Part shown: positions 1 to 13,301 of the stretch, piece after piece
How positions within the stretch are numbered: position 1 is the first letter of the stretch
Layout of the letters: the number at the start of each line of letters is the position of its first letter
Source of the DNA: Ailanthus altissimus
Lineage: Eukaryota > Streptophyta > Magnoliopsida > Sapindales > Simaroubaceae
DNA length: 64,000 bases
Reading direction: 5' to 3'
NCBI GenBank assembly: GCA_946807835.1
Contig: OX327700.1
Location: 26,200,001-26,264,000 of the forward strand
Translations under genes and position numbers: made by a program
The notes under the pieces: model-generated
Told to the model about the DNA's origin: nothing
Databases searched by the model: none
What the model saw: only the letters and a program-made list of their open reading frames with translations

Positions 1-518
1 GATAAGAAAGTATGATGCTTTTCCATTTTTGCTTTTATCTAAAGACTATAGAATTAATGTATAAATATTCCACTTTATTCCTATTTGTAGTCTCTATATG
101 GAAACCATTACGATGAATATCTTTAAAGCTAAGTAGGTTTCTTTTTTTTTTTATCTAAGTGAATACAAGGCAAGTAGGATGCATGATTTTGTGTCATTTG
201 TTAAGAAAATCATAGCTCTTCCAAAACCTTCAATCAAATTTGTCAAACCTAATATAGTATTCACATTTACTTCAATTACTATCAAATTTTAGAAATACTT
301 CATTTGTTGAAGTATTGTATACCTTGTAACACTATCAACTAGACATATTTCTCTATCTTTTTGAAAGCATATAGCTTATTATTTAAATCCATGTCCTTTA
401 TAAAGAGAAAAAAAGAACATCTATATTATATATTAAGATAACAACATATATCCACGTTATGATACAAATGTGTAAAAAGAATAGTAATTAAAACTTAATT
501 GGTATGAACATTCACTAA
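1..518. other. AT-rich intergenic, no feature seen
   Basis: Low-complexity AT-rich DNA without a credible open reading frame. It lies downstream (minus-strand sense) of the copia gag remnant that starts at 519, so it may hold unrecognisable remains of the same element. Confidence 0.5.
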
Positions 519-1434
519 CTAATAGATTATTCTGTGGATTAGTATCTCCAAAGAAATCAGATACATAAAGATATATAATGTTTTCAATATATATTTTATC
601 AAGATAATTGATCTCGATGTTCTTTCATTTTCTCTCAAAGATGTTTTGTACAAATCAGTTAAACATTTGGGCATACATTCAAAAAATGGCTTTTTGTTCC
701 ACATCGAAAATAAGTGTCTTTATCTTGCATATCTTTTCCTTGTCTTCTTTCATTTTGTTCCCACTTGAATTTATTTTTGTTATAATTGTCATAAGGTCAA
801 TAATTATGTTAACCATGACCTACATTGCCTATGGCCATGTCTGCGACCACAGTCACAACTATGGTTGTGCTAATAATTACCACCATGATTATATGCAACT
901 GCATTTTCTTCATAACTATGCAAGACGACATTTACTTCAAGAATTGGTACAACACCAATAGGATAAAATTGATGATTATTCATTAAAAGCTTGTTATTCT
1001 TTTTAGTAACAAAGAGATATGATATCAAATCAAAATATTTATTGTATTCATTTGTTTGATATTGTTGTTGTAAAACCATATTTTAGGCATGAAAAGTTGA
1101 AAATGTATTTTTTATCAAATCTTCATCCATTTTTTTTTTCATATAATACTAATTGTGAAGCAATCTTGAATAGTACAAAATTATATTCATTAACTAACTT
1201 AAAATCCTACAAACGAAAATGCATCCACTTATTACGAGCTTGTGATAGTATCACAGACTTCAAGTAGCCAAAATTTTTGTTCAAGCTATTCCAAAGGAGA
1301 TGTGGATCCTTTATAATAAGACATTCTCTTTTCAATGTTTCACAAAGGTGGTGGCAAAGGAAATCATAACTTGAGCATGATCTTAAAAGGAGAGTTATTT
1401 TCAATCTTAATCGTGTCACTAAGTCCTTTAACAT
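519..1434 (-). pseudogene. Degenerate Ty1/copia-type gag (UBN2-like) fragment
   Basis: Three short minus-strand reading frames, read from high to low coordinate, follow the order of a plant copia-type gag protein. The first (1434-1207) contains a run ending ILSQARNKWMHFRL, which resembles the conserved 'DP..LW..L...F...K..ILP.AR..W..LR' segment of UBN2-type gag. The second (1079-870) has LISYLFVTKKNNKLLMNNHQ, resembling the 'ELISCLLVAEQNNELLMKNHQ' stretch of that family. The third (704-519) has LTDLYKTSLRENE, resembling the 'HLVDLYQ.SLKEK' segment after the zinc knuckle. The knuckle itself is not recognisable. Frames are interrupted by stops and shifts, so this is a dead fragment. No protease, integrase, reverse transcriptase or LTR was found beside it. 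The assignment rests on remembered family motifs and not on a search. Confidence 0.6.
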
Positions 1435-4400
1435 TTAGGTAGACTTTAACATTTAAGATAGTTTTTGTTTGAGATATTTACGATGTCGAATTCAAATTTT
1501 GTGAGATTAGATATTTTGATATACACTCTTTAATTTCTTTTAAATAATTTTTCAAATTCTTCAAAATCTTTAAATTCTTAAATTATGAACTTTAATATTA
1601 TATATTTTAAACAAAAAAATATAAAAATACTATATAATATAATAAAACTTGTAAAATTAATTTTTATTTTTTAATATAAAAGATCTAATTTAATAACAAC
1701 CATAAAATATACTCGTAAGAATAATTTTATTCAACATGAAAGTATATGGATATAAGGAATACACCGTAAAGTAGAGTCCTCGTACTGATAACTGTTGGGC
1801 ACCAGCTTTAAATTATAAACAAGAAATAAATTATTGTTACTTAAAGAAATAGAAATAAAACGAAATAAAGCAAATGAAAACTAAGGGATTTTATTATTCA
1901 TTTGGATTCATCTAAAAATACAAGTATATGGCCCTGTTTATAAGTGTGAAATTGGTGGCATGCAAAATCTTATGCTGCTCTGTGTTAGAGGACGTGGTTG
2001 AATGGTGGAGAGACAAACATGCTATAACAAAATGTTTTTTTTTAATTTTTTTTTTAAAAAAATTCTCTACCTAAATTATTGAAAAGCTAAATATATATAT
2101 ATATATTATTAATTTATCAATTAAGGGGAGTTGTTGCTAATTAGATTGAAATTGAATATATATATATATATTGACAAATTTATTTCAAATATTGGCATCA
2201 AATATACCATGTGCCCCCACATTGTGTTATATTCTCTTGACTCTAAAATTAAATAAATAAATTTAACTTTAAGTCATTAGAGAGAACTAAGTATAACTTT
2301 TTAAACAAATCATTGCACTTTGAATCAAAGGATATCAAGTGAAGGTAAGATTATATGTCTTTTTTATACTATTTTATTTATTTTTAACTAAACTATGATA
2401 AACATAATTTAATTTAATATATTCATAGATGTTTTTTGTTATTTTAGTAAATAGTTTAAATGCAAAAATAATTGTACTATTTTATCCTTAGAAATAGAGA
2501 TTTTAATTCTTTGACCCTTTAATATTTTGTTTTTGACACTATGTCATCTAGATAGTGAGAGTTTAATCCCACCTTAATATTTTAACCCCTTAAATTTTTA
2601 TATTATAGATCTACTACAATTAGTGAATATTTATTTTTAGTTATTTGTATTATCGAGATAAGAGCTTGCAACAAAATAGTAGATGACTTTTTCACAGACT
2701 TATTGAATATGTATATTGAAACGAAAATTATAAAAATAAAAATAAAAATTGGCATAAAATCAATAGATGACTTTTAAAATATGAAAGAACGTTGAGCTGT
2801 TTTTATTTTATTTAAGATTATGTTAAAGTTCTCAATAACATATTGTTTTGATTCATCCATTATTGACATGAAATAATAATAATAATTTTATAATTTAGTT
2901 TAAATTTTAATTTATTTTTTTTATCAAACTTATAATTTCATAATATAATTGACTCCCTAAAACTCAAATCATGATTTTGCTTTAATTGGATACTTTAATT
3001 TGAAATAAAAAAATTAAATAGTACAACATTACTCTTATTCATATATTGAGGTGCTAAAACCAACTTACATATTCATATATATATATATATTTTTAAAGAA
3101 CTTATTTAGTGGGCGACGGAGCTTACCACAATTGGTAAGTTTCTAGATACGTATTAGTATTCTGTAGCACCTTAGTATTATTTCAACAATGACAAATAGT
3201 AATAAACAATGCTAAACAGTGCAAACAATGTCTTGGATGCTACTCTCTCTCTCTCTCTCTATATATATGATTTAGTGGACTAAATAATTCACCATATGGT
3301 GAGTTTCTGGACATATAATAAGATTATGTAATATATTATAAATTATAAAAAAATTATAAAAAAAATTATGAATTTACTAAATAATGACATTTGATAGTAT
3401 TACTCACCGTATGATGAGTTACGTAGCCTATTAAATTATTTCTTTCTCTCTATATATATATTATTAATAAAAATGATGTTTATGAATGATAAACTTTTAA
3501 GTTGTGTTTCATTTAAAACCATTTGAGTTTATTGGCGTATAATTAGAATTATGTTTAATATGCACATCTCATGATTATTAATCAAATGTTGTAAGATGTC
3601 TCAGGTAGTATTTATTTATTTCTTTGAAACCTAAATCGATTTAAATTTATATGTTTAAATATATTTTGTTTCCATTTTAAATACTTGACTATAAAAATTA
3701 AATTATTTAAAAGCATTTATATATGTATGGTAAGAATATTTATCACTTAAACAATTGACAAGATGATATTTAAAGTTGTTTAATATTATAAAAAATATTT
3801 AATTTTACTTATAATAACTTAATAGTTTATAAAACAAATAAATATGTATTTTTTCTACTTAAATAATATTATAATTTCTTCAATAATTATAAAGTTAGTA
3901 TGATTTTAGTTATTTATTTTATATTTTTATTGGTATAACAATGTTGGCATAAAAGATGACCTTCATTCGCCAAAACTCTTTCAGTAGATCTAATTGGACC
4001 ATAAAAAAAAGTCGAGAATTATTTTCCTTCCAACAACCCTAAATAGTAATGTCAAGAAATTTCATATCCTTTCTGAAAAATTTAGAGGAAGTGAAGAATA
4101 AGAAAGCACCATCTAACCCCTTATTGAAGGAAGAACTCAGATGGGAGAAATGCCATACACCTCAATAGGAATGGTTGTAGAGAATAAAGAAGAAAAATAT
4201 GAAGTAATAATTCTCAATATCTCAGCTTAAGTGTCACACCATGAACTTGAAGTTGAGAATAAACCACAAATTTCATTTTTTATCTTACAATGAGAAGTTT
4301 TCTTGTGACAAAATTTGATATTACAGTCTCCTTAAGCCAACCAATCAAATGTGCTCGTTGATGCCAATAAATCTCTTTCTTGTTGCATTAATCTTTTGTT

Positions 4401-5654
4401 GGGTTGGGTTTACATCATGTGGTTGGTTTAATTAGTAAAGCCCAAATGACTTTTAATTGAAAGAAAAAGAAAAGAGTGAAAGTGTGTGTGAGGGAGTAAA
4501 AAATAAAAAATAAAAGAAAGTGAGAGGGGGAGTGTGTGAACCGAGAGAAAAGAGACTTAGAGTTTGATCATTGACTTTGATGTTCGGTAATTCTCACTAT
4601 CTTATTATCCACATCTATTATTGTTGATTTTTAATTTAGTCTTTATTATTATAAAAATTAGTAAGTATATGAAGTAAATTTGTTAAATTTAATATTATTG
4701 AATTAATATTGATATTTTTAATGTCGTGGATAAGCTTGTAGTATAATTTTAAAAATGATATTATTATAATTTTATTAAAAAATAATTTTAAAAAATAATA
4801 TACATAAGAAAATAATATTTTATATTAATAACATATATATAATAAGAGAGAAAAAAATTATTCTAAAATCTTTTTAAAATTATTTTTTAATTGTTTTATA
4901 ATAAAAATTTGAACAAACTACAGTCTCATAATTTTTCTCAATTTAAGTTTTTTTACGTAAAAATTTAATTACCTATTATAATTGATTGTAACTTATTATT
5001 ATGGTGTTACTATTATTCTTGTTGATTGTGATACAACACTTACCTATTTTAATAACACACAAAAAAAAAAATTGCTTTGTAGTAGTTTTGTTATCTCTCC
5101 CAACATATTTAAAAGATAAAATTTTAAATAGTTAATCCAATGTACATCCACAGCACCATTTCCAGAGGATAATAAAGACTCCATGCACATTTATTTCTAA
5201 ATTTAGGAAGGGAAGGCGCCACCGTTAAAAGCATTCCAAGCTTTAAGATTGTCAACACAATCCAGGAGTTCGATGGTACGACACCACATGCTATTACGTG
5301 GCTAATAGTTAGAAACAATTGAGTGATACTTCTCTTCTCGAATCTATTAAAATTCAAACATGAAGTATTGGGAATGAAATGAATGAACCATAAAGATTTT
5401 GATCGTAATATTAGATGTAAAAGAGGGTGATCAAGATGAATGAAAAGTCCAGATGAAATAGATTTTCGAAATAACTATGTCTAAGTTGAATAGGCCAAAC
5501 TTTGTCCGACCGTTTCTAAATAATCGAACCGTATGAAAAATAAGACTTACATAAATTTATGCTTAATAAAACCCAAATCTGATAACCCAAAGTTGTATCA
5601 TATACTGAAAGGGAATAGATGATGATCGAAATCTATTAAAATCGCTACTTTTTT
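1435..5654. other. Long AT-rich intergenic region
   Basis: About 4.2 kb with no gene I can support. It contains TA microsatellites (near 2090, 2158, 3080), a CT run at 3242-3260, and three imperfect palindromes listed separately. A less AT-rich patch at 5120-5360 carries a 77-codon minus-strand frame that I could not assign to any family. Confidence 0.5.
3122..3420. repeat. Three related imperfect palindromic motifs (possible MITE remnants)
   Basis: CTTACCACAATTGGTAAG (about 3122-3139), TTCACCATATGGTGAG (about 3288-3303) and ACTCACCGTATGATGAGT (about 3402-3419) share the form 'ACC-ATATGGT'. The first two are followed by a similar TTTCT(A/G)GA string. They may be ends or hairpins of small transposons, but no terminal repeat with target duplication could be delimited. 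Confidence 0.3.
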
Positions 5655-6835
5655 AGACTGAAAAATAAGGGTGGCGACCAATTACCTATTTATTATTTTA
5701 CATATTATTCACTTAACCTTTTATTTTTTTTTAAAAAAAAAGAACCCCTAACGTTAGATCTGTACTCTATTGTTATGAAATTTTCATTATTTATAATCAT
5801 TTACAAATTAAAAAGATGTGATGAAGATATCAAACTCTAATGTTTTATTACACTTCATAAGGATAAATTAATCTTTTTAAATAATAATATTTAGTAATAA
5901 AAAATATTATACGAAAGTAAAAAAATTCACTTTTAAAAAGTAAAAATTAATAATAATGTAACTAAGCATCCTAGGACCTAAGCTAAATTTAACGTGTCTT
6001 TAAAAAACAAAAGCTAAATTTCACTTTTGAAAAGCAAAAGCAAAATTGATTGTGATGTAATATGAATTCAAAACCTAGCTTCAGACTAAAACAAGAAGCT
6101 ACTCTACATGATTTGGCGGAACATAAACTACTCTAAGCATGTTTTGGCGCTAAATATTAGTGTCAAATCATTAATAACTCAGTAAATTCAGTGTTGTTTT
6201 GTAAGAAAAAAATTATTTCTTTGTGTTGAATCGAGGTAGACTACATTTGGGCATGGCTTGAACCAATTTTCTTGTTTAAGAAAAAAAAATCAATTCTTCA
6301 AAGTAATCTAAAATGTAAGCTTTCTTATCAATCTTGTATTTTATATTTTCGGTCAATGAAAAGAATTTTTTTTAGTTCTAATTCCCTTTAGTATGATTCT
6401 TAACAATTGATTTTTAATTTGTGTTAATTTTTAAAAATTTAATATTTTCTTTGTTTAACCAATGTTGGTTATTCTAAAATTATTTTAGGAGAGATTTATA
6501 TTTTTAATGGTTGATTCGTAGTCATCTAGTTTTACTTGTATTATTGAAAAAACTATTATGCATGTGTAATATAACCATGAATTTTCATTTAATTTTGTGT
6601 ATTTATGGGTTTATATACTGTGTTATTTTCAATTGGATGAGTTGTTATATTTATATTGACTAAAATTTTCTTTTTTACCAAATAGATAGAGTTGAAATTA
6701 TAATTTACTTTTGTGAGAAAGAAGTGAAACTAGGGCTTTAATGATGTTGATTGTTTAAGCTTGGTAGGTTTAATAAATGATGTAATAAAAAATGTATTCA
6801 ATTGACACGAGCTCTTTGATGAGCATTTTAAAATA

Positions 6836-9269
6836 TTGGGTACTTTTCCTTGGTGTAGTGATAAAAAAGAATTAGAATCAGATATGGATTTGATGAAATA
6901 TGTATCCACGTTGATGTTTAAGGGTGCTAGATTATTGAAGTTTGAGATGAAGTTACAACCTTTATTTTTACAACCTAATGTAAGTCCCATCAACCCTTCA
7001 CAACAAGTTGGATTCCAACAAGTTTCAAAGCTTACACATCATGATACTGCAATGTCCAATGCATCTGGAAATAAGCTTACTAGTCATGATAAAGTTTTTA
7101 CAACTAAACTAACTAGAGGACCATTGACTTGGGTTGATGAGTATGATGAAGAAAGTATGGATGCCATTAATAAAAATTATGTAACAAGTCAAAGTGTCCA
7201 AGCTTAACGGTTTAAATGTGAAAATAAAGATTCAAATCTAAAAGATGATGTAAAAAGTGTAGACTCAATGAACTAGATAGATGAGAATATATATGGTATT
7301 GAATTTGACAGTGATTATGAGGTTGATAGTGTAGTTGATGTTAATGAGTACTTACCATCTGAGAATGAAAATGAGAACCATTTGTTTGACTATGATAGTT
7401 GTAATGATCAAGAAACTTTTATAACTAGTTCTGATGATAATGAGAGTGCAACTGAGAGGATGGCTAGAGATGTAAGAGGAATGATTTATATGAGATGAGG
7501 TAATGAAGATATTCATTTAGAGGTTGGCCAATATTTCTCTATAATCAAGGATTTCAGATCAACATTAAAAGATCATGCAATTCAAGAGAATTTCTATTTG
7601 AAATATTAAAAATGAGAGACATAGAGTGACTGTTGAATGTGCACTCAAAAATTGTAGTTGGAGGATTAACGGCTCAGTATTTGTGGATAAAGTCATATTC
7701 ATAATAAAGATAATGAGAGGAGGGGAACACACTTGTATGAGGATATTAAAAAATCATGAGTTGACTAGTACTTGGGTTGCTCAAAAGTTATATATAACCA
7801 TAAAAAAATTGTCAAAATATAAGCACAATGGCAATGTCATTATATTTATTGAAGAAGTTTGGGATTGCTACAAATAGAAAAAGGCTTTACAGAGCTACGA
7901 AATAGTTTTAAAACTAATTGATGGAGACATTGCAAAATCTTATGTAAGGTTGAGAGATTATGCTAATGTCATTTTTATGACAAATACTAGTGCAACAGTG
8001 AAGATAAATAAAGAGATGGCTAGTGATGGTCAATCATTTTTCAAGAGGATATTCATTAGCTTTAAAGCTCAACAACAAGGATTTATGAGGGGCTACAGAA
8101 GGTTTATCGGCATTGATAGATGTTATTTGAAGATATCCTATGCTGAAGTGCTACTATCAACAGTTACAATTGATGCCAACAATGGCATATTCCCCTTGGC
8201 AGTTTGTATGTGCAAAGGGGAATCAAAGAAAAGTTCGAGCTAGTTTCTTGAATTATTCAAGGAACATATGGACATAAAAAATGAGATGTCTATGACATTT
8301 ATGTCTGACAGGCAAAAAGGTTGTATCCATGCTCCTGATCTTCATTTTTCAAAAGCTACTACAAGAAATTGTGCGAGACATGTTTATACTAATTTTAGAA
8401 AGAAAAAAAAGATTCATCCGAAGCTTTGAAAGAGCACTTTTGAAAAGCAGTTTGAGCTACCAATAAGGGTGACTTTGATGATGCCATGGTTTCTATAAAA
8501 ACAATTAAAGTTGGTGCAACTAAGTGGTTGGAAGAGAGTAGCCCAAGCATATAATCATGTCATAAATTTGATTCTTTCTTCAAATTTGATCACATTACAA
8601 ATAACATGACAGAGTTTTGGAATGGATGCCTCAATGATTTCAAGAAAAAAAACCTGTGTTGGAATTGCTTGAGTTTATAAGAATGAAGATTATGAAAATG
8701 TTGATTAAGAGAAGAGAGAAATTAGAATAATGGGCAACAAATCTAACTCCTATGGTTCATAAAAAACTATCCAAAATAATAAAGTGGGCTGGAAAGTGTT
8801 TGTAGGAAAGGCTAATAGGCATGAGTTTAGGGTAATTGAGCATGAAAATGTGAAAGAGAAGCATTATATTGTTGATCTTAGAAAGCACTACTGTGATTAT
8901 AAGGCTTGGCAAGTTAATGGACTTTCATGCAAGCATGCAATGGCTTGTATTATGTATATACAAGTTGACCCTGCAGATTATGTGGACAAAAGCTTGACTA
9001 AGAATGTATATTTGTTGACATATTTAGAGATAATCCATCTTGTACTAGATAGGTCTATTTGGCCAAAAGTTGATATGTCTGAGATAACCTTCAATTAAAA
9101 CAGTTAAGCCTGAAAGGCCAAAGCTGAGTAGAAAAAAGGAAGAACATGAAAGTTTAAGTCAGAAAATGGTAGTTCCTGCCATCAGAGAAGATTCTTCATG
9201 AGGTGTGCTAAATGCTTCAACATGGGACATAACAAAAGAAGTTGTCCTAAAAATAAGGTGGTTAATTAA
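6836..9269 (+). pseudogene. Broken MURA-type Mutator transposase
   Basis: Reading frames on the plus strand give the domain order of a plant MuDR/MULE transposase. An acidic N-terminal part spans about 6836-7490. A MuDR DNA-binding-like segment at about 7500-7800 includes VECALKNCSWRI. The MULE catalytic domain at about 7930-8660 shows FIGIDRCYLK, then LLSTVTIDANNGIFPLAVC, then a second acidic site in TFMSDRQKG, and NNMTEFWNGCLNDF, which corresponds to the conserved 'ITNN..ESFN' part with the third acidic residue. A SWIM zinc finger follows at 8880-8960 (CDYKAWQVNGLSCKHAMACI), and a CCHC knuckle at 9200-9245 (CAKCFNMGHNKRSC) ends at a stop at 9269. At least six stops or frameshifts (for example near 7208, 7496, 7606, 7876, 8240 and after 8660) show that it is dead. 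It is not a domesticated FAR1/MUSTANG-type gene, because the frame is not maintained. Confidence 0.85.
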
Positions 9270-9847
9270 ACTTGTTTTTTTAACCCTTTTTTGCTTATAT
9301 TTTCTCTTATTTATAGTAAGTTAATATGTTAATATTTAATTTATTTTTTATTGTAAGCCTCATAGAATGCTGCAACTTCTAAAATGACAGGTTATCTTGT
9401 TATTTGTATTGAAATAATTTATTTTTCACTTAATATGTAATTTGTTTCTCTAATCATTTGCTGCAAGGGTAGTAAGTGAATAAAAGAGTAACATGCCACC
9501 ACATATTAGTGTCCACTAAACAATACCAATATATATACCAAGAGAAAAGCAACAAGGTTCAAAGAGCTATGGTGAAGATTAAGGGTTTAGTGTCAGTCAA
9601 TCAAATCTTAAAAGAAAAAGGATGCATAGGAAGACAAGAGTTAGTTCTTCCTAGCCTGTTGGCCCTAGTGGCAATATATTTTAACTTTTCATTAATAGTA
9701 GGCATGTTTATAAGTTTCTCTTTAATAAAACTTAATAGCCAACCTAAGTGTTACAATTTAATATCATGTATTTTTTTTTAAAATTTCTTGTGATGCTTGC
9801 AGGTCTAATGATGAGATGCTACCATGAAGATGCAATCTAAGTGTATG

Positions 9848-10015
9848 TGGCTTAATATAAACAATATGTTGACATACAAGACTTTTTAAATTTTTTAATG
9901 TTACTTCTTTTATATGTATTTTTGGGCATGGTTTATATATGAAAAGTTTGATGACATACAACACTTTTTATTTTTTTTTTAATGTTATTATTATATGTAT
10001 TTTTGGACTTGGCTA
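9848..10015 (+). repeat. Short tandem duplication, period about 85-90 bases
   Basis: Two and a half copies of a unit carrying TTGACATACAA, a T-rich tract with TTTTTTAATGTTA, and TATATGTATTTTTGG lie end to end. A third start leads into the larger duplication at 10029. They lie 3' of the MULE transposase remnant. Confidence 0.65.
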
Positions 10016-10028
10016 AATATAAATAGTA

Positions 10029-10657
10029 TGTTGACATACAACATTATATGGACAATATATTTTTTTGTGCTCGACATGAGTAGAGATGGAATTTTTTTTT
10101 ATTCTAATAAAATAGAAGCTTGTTATCATTTATATATGTTTGTGACTATACTTTTGTTGTTATCCATCAGTCATATTTTGATATAGGACAATTTTTTTTT
10201 GTCTTTTTTGTTTTTATGTTTAAATGTTATTTTTTTTGTAATTTTATCTATTCGTTCTTGTCAAATGATGCCAGCTAAATCTTCAAAAGTAAATTAGTAA
10301 AATATTACAATCACTTTGAATCTAACAGATTTTATATAGCGAGAGGTATATACTGTCCATAACATTATATGGACAATATATTTTTGTATGCTCAATATGA
10401 GTAGAGATAGAATTTTTTTTTATTCTAATAAATAGAAGCTTGTTATCATTTATATATGTTTGTGACTATACCTTTGTTGTTATCCATCGATCATATTTTG
10501 ATATAGGATAATTGTTTTTTCTTTTTTCTTTTTATGTTTAAAAGGTTATTTTTTGTAATTTTATATATTCTTTCTTGTCAAATGATGTCAGCTAAATCTT
10601 TAAGGGTAAATTAGTAAAATATTACAATCACTTTGAATCTAACAACTTTTATATAGC
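10029..10657 (+). repeat. Tandem duplication, two units of about 310 bases
   Basis: The blocks 10045-10341 and 10362-10657 are near-identical. Both contain ACATTATATGGACAATATAT, GAAGCTTGTTATCATTTATA, TTGTTGTTATCCATC, TCTTGTCAAATGATG and ATATTACAATCACTTTGAAT in the same order, with scattered substitutions and small indels. They are non-coding and lie between the MULE transposase and its proposed right end, as is common for subterminal repeats. Confidence 0.85.
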
Positions 10658-10745
10658 CACAGGGTCTTTTTTAAACAAAATGAAATAATAAGTGGGTTTA
10701 TGGGTAATATAAAATATAATAGGGGATTATTTATAGTTTTTCAAG

Positions 10746-11137
10746 AAATAATATCACTAAAATCACAATTTAAAACTAATAAAGGAAGAGAATTTTAAAA
10801 TTTGAGTCGTTGAAATAATTCTCAATTATCCTTCTTATCATATTGAGATGGATTAACGTAAAAATCGATTAAGTATCAATGAATAGAAGGTGCATGAAAA
10901 CATAAGCATCAACGTGCCAATAAAAAAAACCTTTAATAGTAAGATCTCAATTTGTATTCCATAATAAAAATAAGCCTTCATTATGGCCAATAATTTTTTG
11001 TAACACATTATATTTGTTGAAATAGATGCTTACGTGTCATTCCAATATTGTATGAATATTAATTAATGATATTTATACAATTTACAATTCAAATATAATC
11101 GTTAATATTATAATAAATGGTATCAGTATATGCTATA
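10746..11137. other. AT-rich spacer, no feature seen
   Basis: Non-coding AT-rich DNA between the proposed MULE end and the first copy of the dispersed repeat. Nothing else was recognised. Confidence 0.4.
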
Positions 11138-11800
11138 TCTGTATGGTATAAATGATTGTTCTTAGCTGACCATGTGCTTATCGGAAGCTTATATAAGCAT
11201 ACAAATATTTAGTAAGGACCGAATACTGAATAGACTCACGAGGGAGCTTGTGAGTAATCCACTATACTTTAGTTCCACATATATCAGAGACCTTTCATGG
11301 TTTGACCACCACGTGTCGCTGAGTATAGTCTGATGTTCATGGAGTCTGGTGTGCGTAAATATAGGATCCGTCAACTCACATAAGTGAGTTGTATATCCTG
11401 ATGCTCCAAGATTGTATTTTAGAAAGTCTTGTAGCTACAAGCATAAACTCGGAAAAAAGATTTTCCATAGGGTTGAACAATATCGCAAAGGTGTTTGTGT
11501 ATATTGTTCATCGAGATACAAATCTGGAGATGGGTTCATGGATGAGCACGTGAAGATTTGACGGTGGTGATCTATATCTCCGCTCATTTAGGATATAGGT
11601 GACGGAAGGATTATACGAATATATTATGACCTTAACTTGTATGGTTTAACGCATTAATTTGTAATATCCGTGACGTGTGCGTGGGACATCAATCACGGAC
11701 TCATGAAACAGTTTCATTTGACAAATCAGGCACAGACATAAGGAGTCCTATAATATGAAGTGTACTCGTTATGCATTGGGGCATTGTACTGGGTTAAATA
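11138..11800 (+). repeat. Dispersed non-coding repeat family, copy 1
   Basis: This block aligns collinearly with 22140-22900. Shared strings include AATACTGAAT, GGCTTGTAAGTGATCCACCA-like, the sequence around TGTCGCT, AAGTCTT(A/G)TAGCTA(C/T)AAGC, TGATCTATATCTC, GGGACATCA and GTATACTCGTT-like. Identity by eye is perhaps 75%. There is no coding capacity, so it is a non-autonomous transposon or an LTR-like block of unknown class. No terminal repeats or target duplication were established. Confidence 0.75.
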
Positions 11801-12804
11801 GTTCAATCTAGTAAATTCCAGCAAATCGAGATATTTGATTCAAGATTCCCTTAGAATGTGCACGTGTCAAGACTTAAGAGTTAAGTATATTAATTGGTTA
11901 ACAATAATTGTTGACCAATTAGATGATGATACGTGGCACATTGTATGCCATTTATTGTTTGACTTTGTAATTACCAAAATGACTCTACTTGTGAGACAAG
12001 TAAAGTTATTTATTTATTCAAAAATAATTTAAATAAATAAAAGTATTAATAATTGTTATTATTATTATTTTGAGTCAAACAATTATTATTGTAATAAATC
12101 AATTACATGTTTTATTTTATATTAATTAGTTTTATTTTATTAATATAATTAATATAAAATAAAATATGTAATAAGTAGCTCATATTTTTTTGGTGTTAAA
12201 CAAATAAAAGAAAAACAAAAACCTATACATGGCGGGACATGATGTCTTTGACTAATAAAGAGAGAAAAATAATAACAAATGAAATTGTCTCATTTGCTTT
12301 ACAATGATTTGGCCATTGTTTTCAAAGATAAACAAAAGATGTTTTGTCTTAATTTTATATTTGATTAAAAATAAACAAATCAAACAAAAAAAATAAAAGT
12401 GTTTCATTTTTGTTTAAAATCATGGCTAGTCAATGTCTTTAAAAAGAGACAAAAAATTTGTTATGTCTTGCTTTTATATATATATTTATAGTCAACAAAA
12501 GCTATAGCACGTGTTTTAATTATTGTAAAATAATATAAATGATTTATATATTTTGAGACATGTAAGTGGCTAAGGCATGGGCTTGCAACTTTTGTCGGTC
12601 TTTGTGTTGTTGGAAATGAGAAGCAAAATTGATAAAAGGTAAAATGTGTTTTCAATTTAGGTGTCTTTTGGTTCGGTAATGAGAGAGTGAGATGAGAGCT
12701 TTTATGTTTTCAATTGTTTAAGCACTTTTTATCATTTTCATCTTCCAAAAGGTAGCAATAGATGATCAAGCTTGAAGCTCATATTTTGTAATTCAAGAGT
12801 TGAA
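11801..12804. other. AT-rich flank of dispersed repeat copy 1
   Basis: Non-coding sequence after the alignable core. It contains TAATATAATTAATATAAAATAAAA-type low complexity near 12050-12170 and several short unconvincing frames. It may be part of the same element, since copy 2 also has a long poorly conserved tail. Confidence 0.4.
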
Positions 12805-13079
12805 TAAATAAAATCATTTCATTGCTTTGATCACAATATTTAAGGATCTAAACAAATGATTAAAAGTTAACTAAGGTGATTAACAGTTAATCACTAACTG
12901 TGTTTAAGAGTTAAATACAAATAAAACTATTTCATTGCCTTGATCACAATGTTCAAAGAGTTGAACAAATGGTTAAAGTGTTTAACCATAATCTCGAGCT
13001 TAAAGAGTTTAAACTATTGGTTAAGAGTTAACTAAGGTGATTAAGAGTTAATCACCATGGTGTTTAAGAGTTAAACACT
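12805..13079 (+). repeat. Tandem duplication of a 'GTTAA' -rich unit
   Basis: The string AAATAAAA..ATTTCATTGC.TTGATCACAAT occurs at about 12805 and again at about 12918. Each is followed by variants of 'ACAAATG.TTAAAAGTTAACTAAGGTGATTAA.AGTTAATCAC'. The second unit carries an extra segment. It lies just upstream of the Helitron-like terminus and could be subterminal DNA of that element. Confidence 0.65.
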
Positions 13080-13301
13080 ATTGCTGGAAATTGAACCTGC
13101 TATTTTAGCGATCTAAGCCTACCATAGTTGGATCCTAGAATTGCCAATGAGTGCACTTTATGGTGGACTCTGATTCTGTAATTTCAAGTGATTACAGTAA
13201 TGAAACTTAAATTTTAATATGTTTGTTGCACTAGGAAATAGAGATTTTCACTTCTGTTGCACTAATTTATGTATGAGATGCATAAATATTACTGTAATAA
13301 A

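Larger units (their letters stand above)
5655..10745 (+). mobile_element. Candidate body of a decayed Mutator-like element (MULE)
   Basis: The transposase remnant at 6836-9269 lies inside. The DNA near 5655-5745 resembles the reverse complement of 10650-10745: both read roughly TGAAAAA, then CCTATT, a TATTATTTTA-like AT stretch, and an A-rich run followed by GA(A)CCC. This fits old, diverged terminal inverted repeats of about 90 bases. I could not find a matching 9-bp target duplication, and the region is AT-rich, so the ends are tentative. The length of about 5.1 kb is normal for an autonomous MULE. The right third holds tandem duplications. Confidence 0.4.

Noticed and set aside
3267..3445. 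Possible MITE bounded by the CACCATATGGTG and CTCACCGTATGATGAG motifs
   Set aside because: The motifs are themselves palindromic, so apparent inverted ends are uninformative, and no target duplication was found. Kept only as a palindrome cluster.
5124..5357. 77-codon minus-strand frame in a less AT-rich patch
   Set aside because: No family motif recognised on either strand, and no splice or promoter context. Could be a gene fragment, but there is no evidence to call it.
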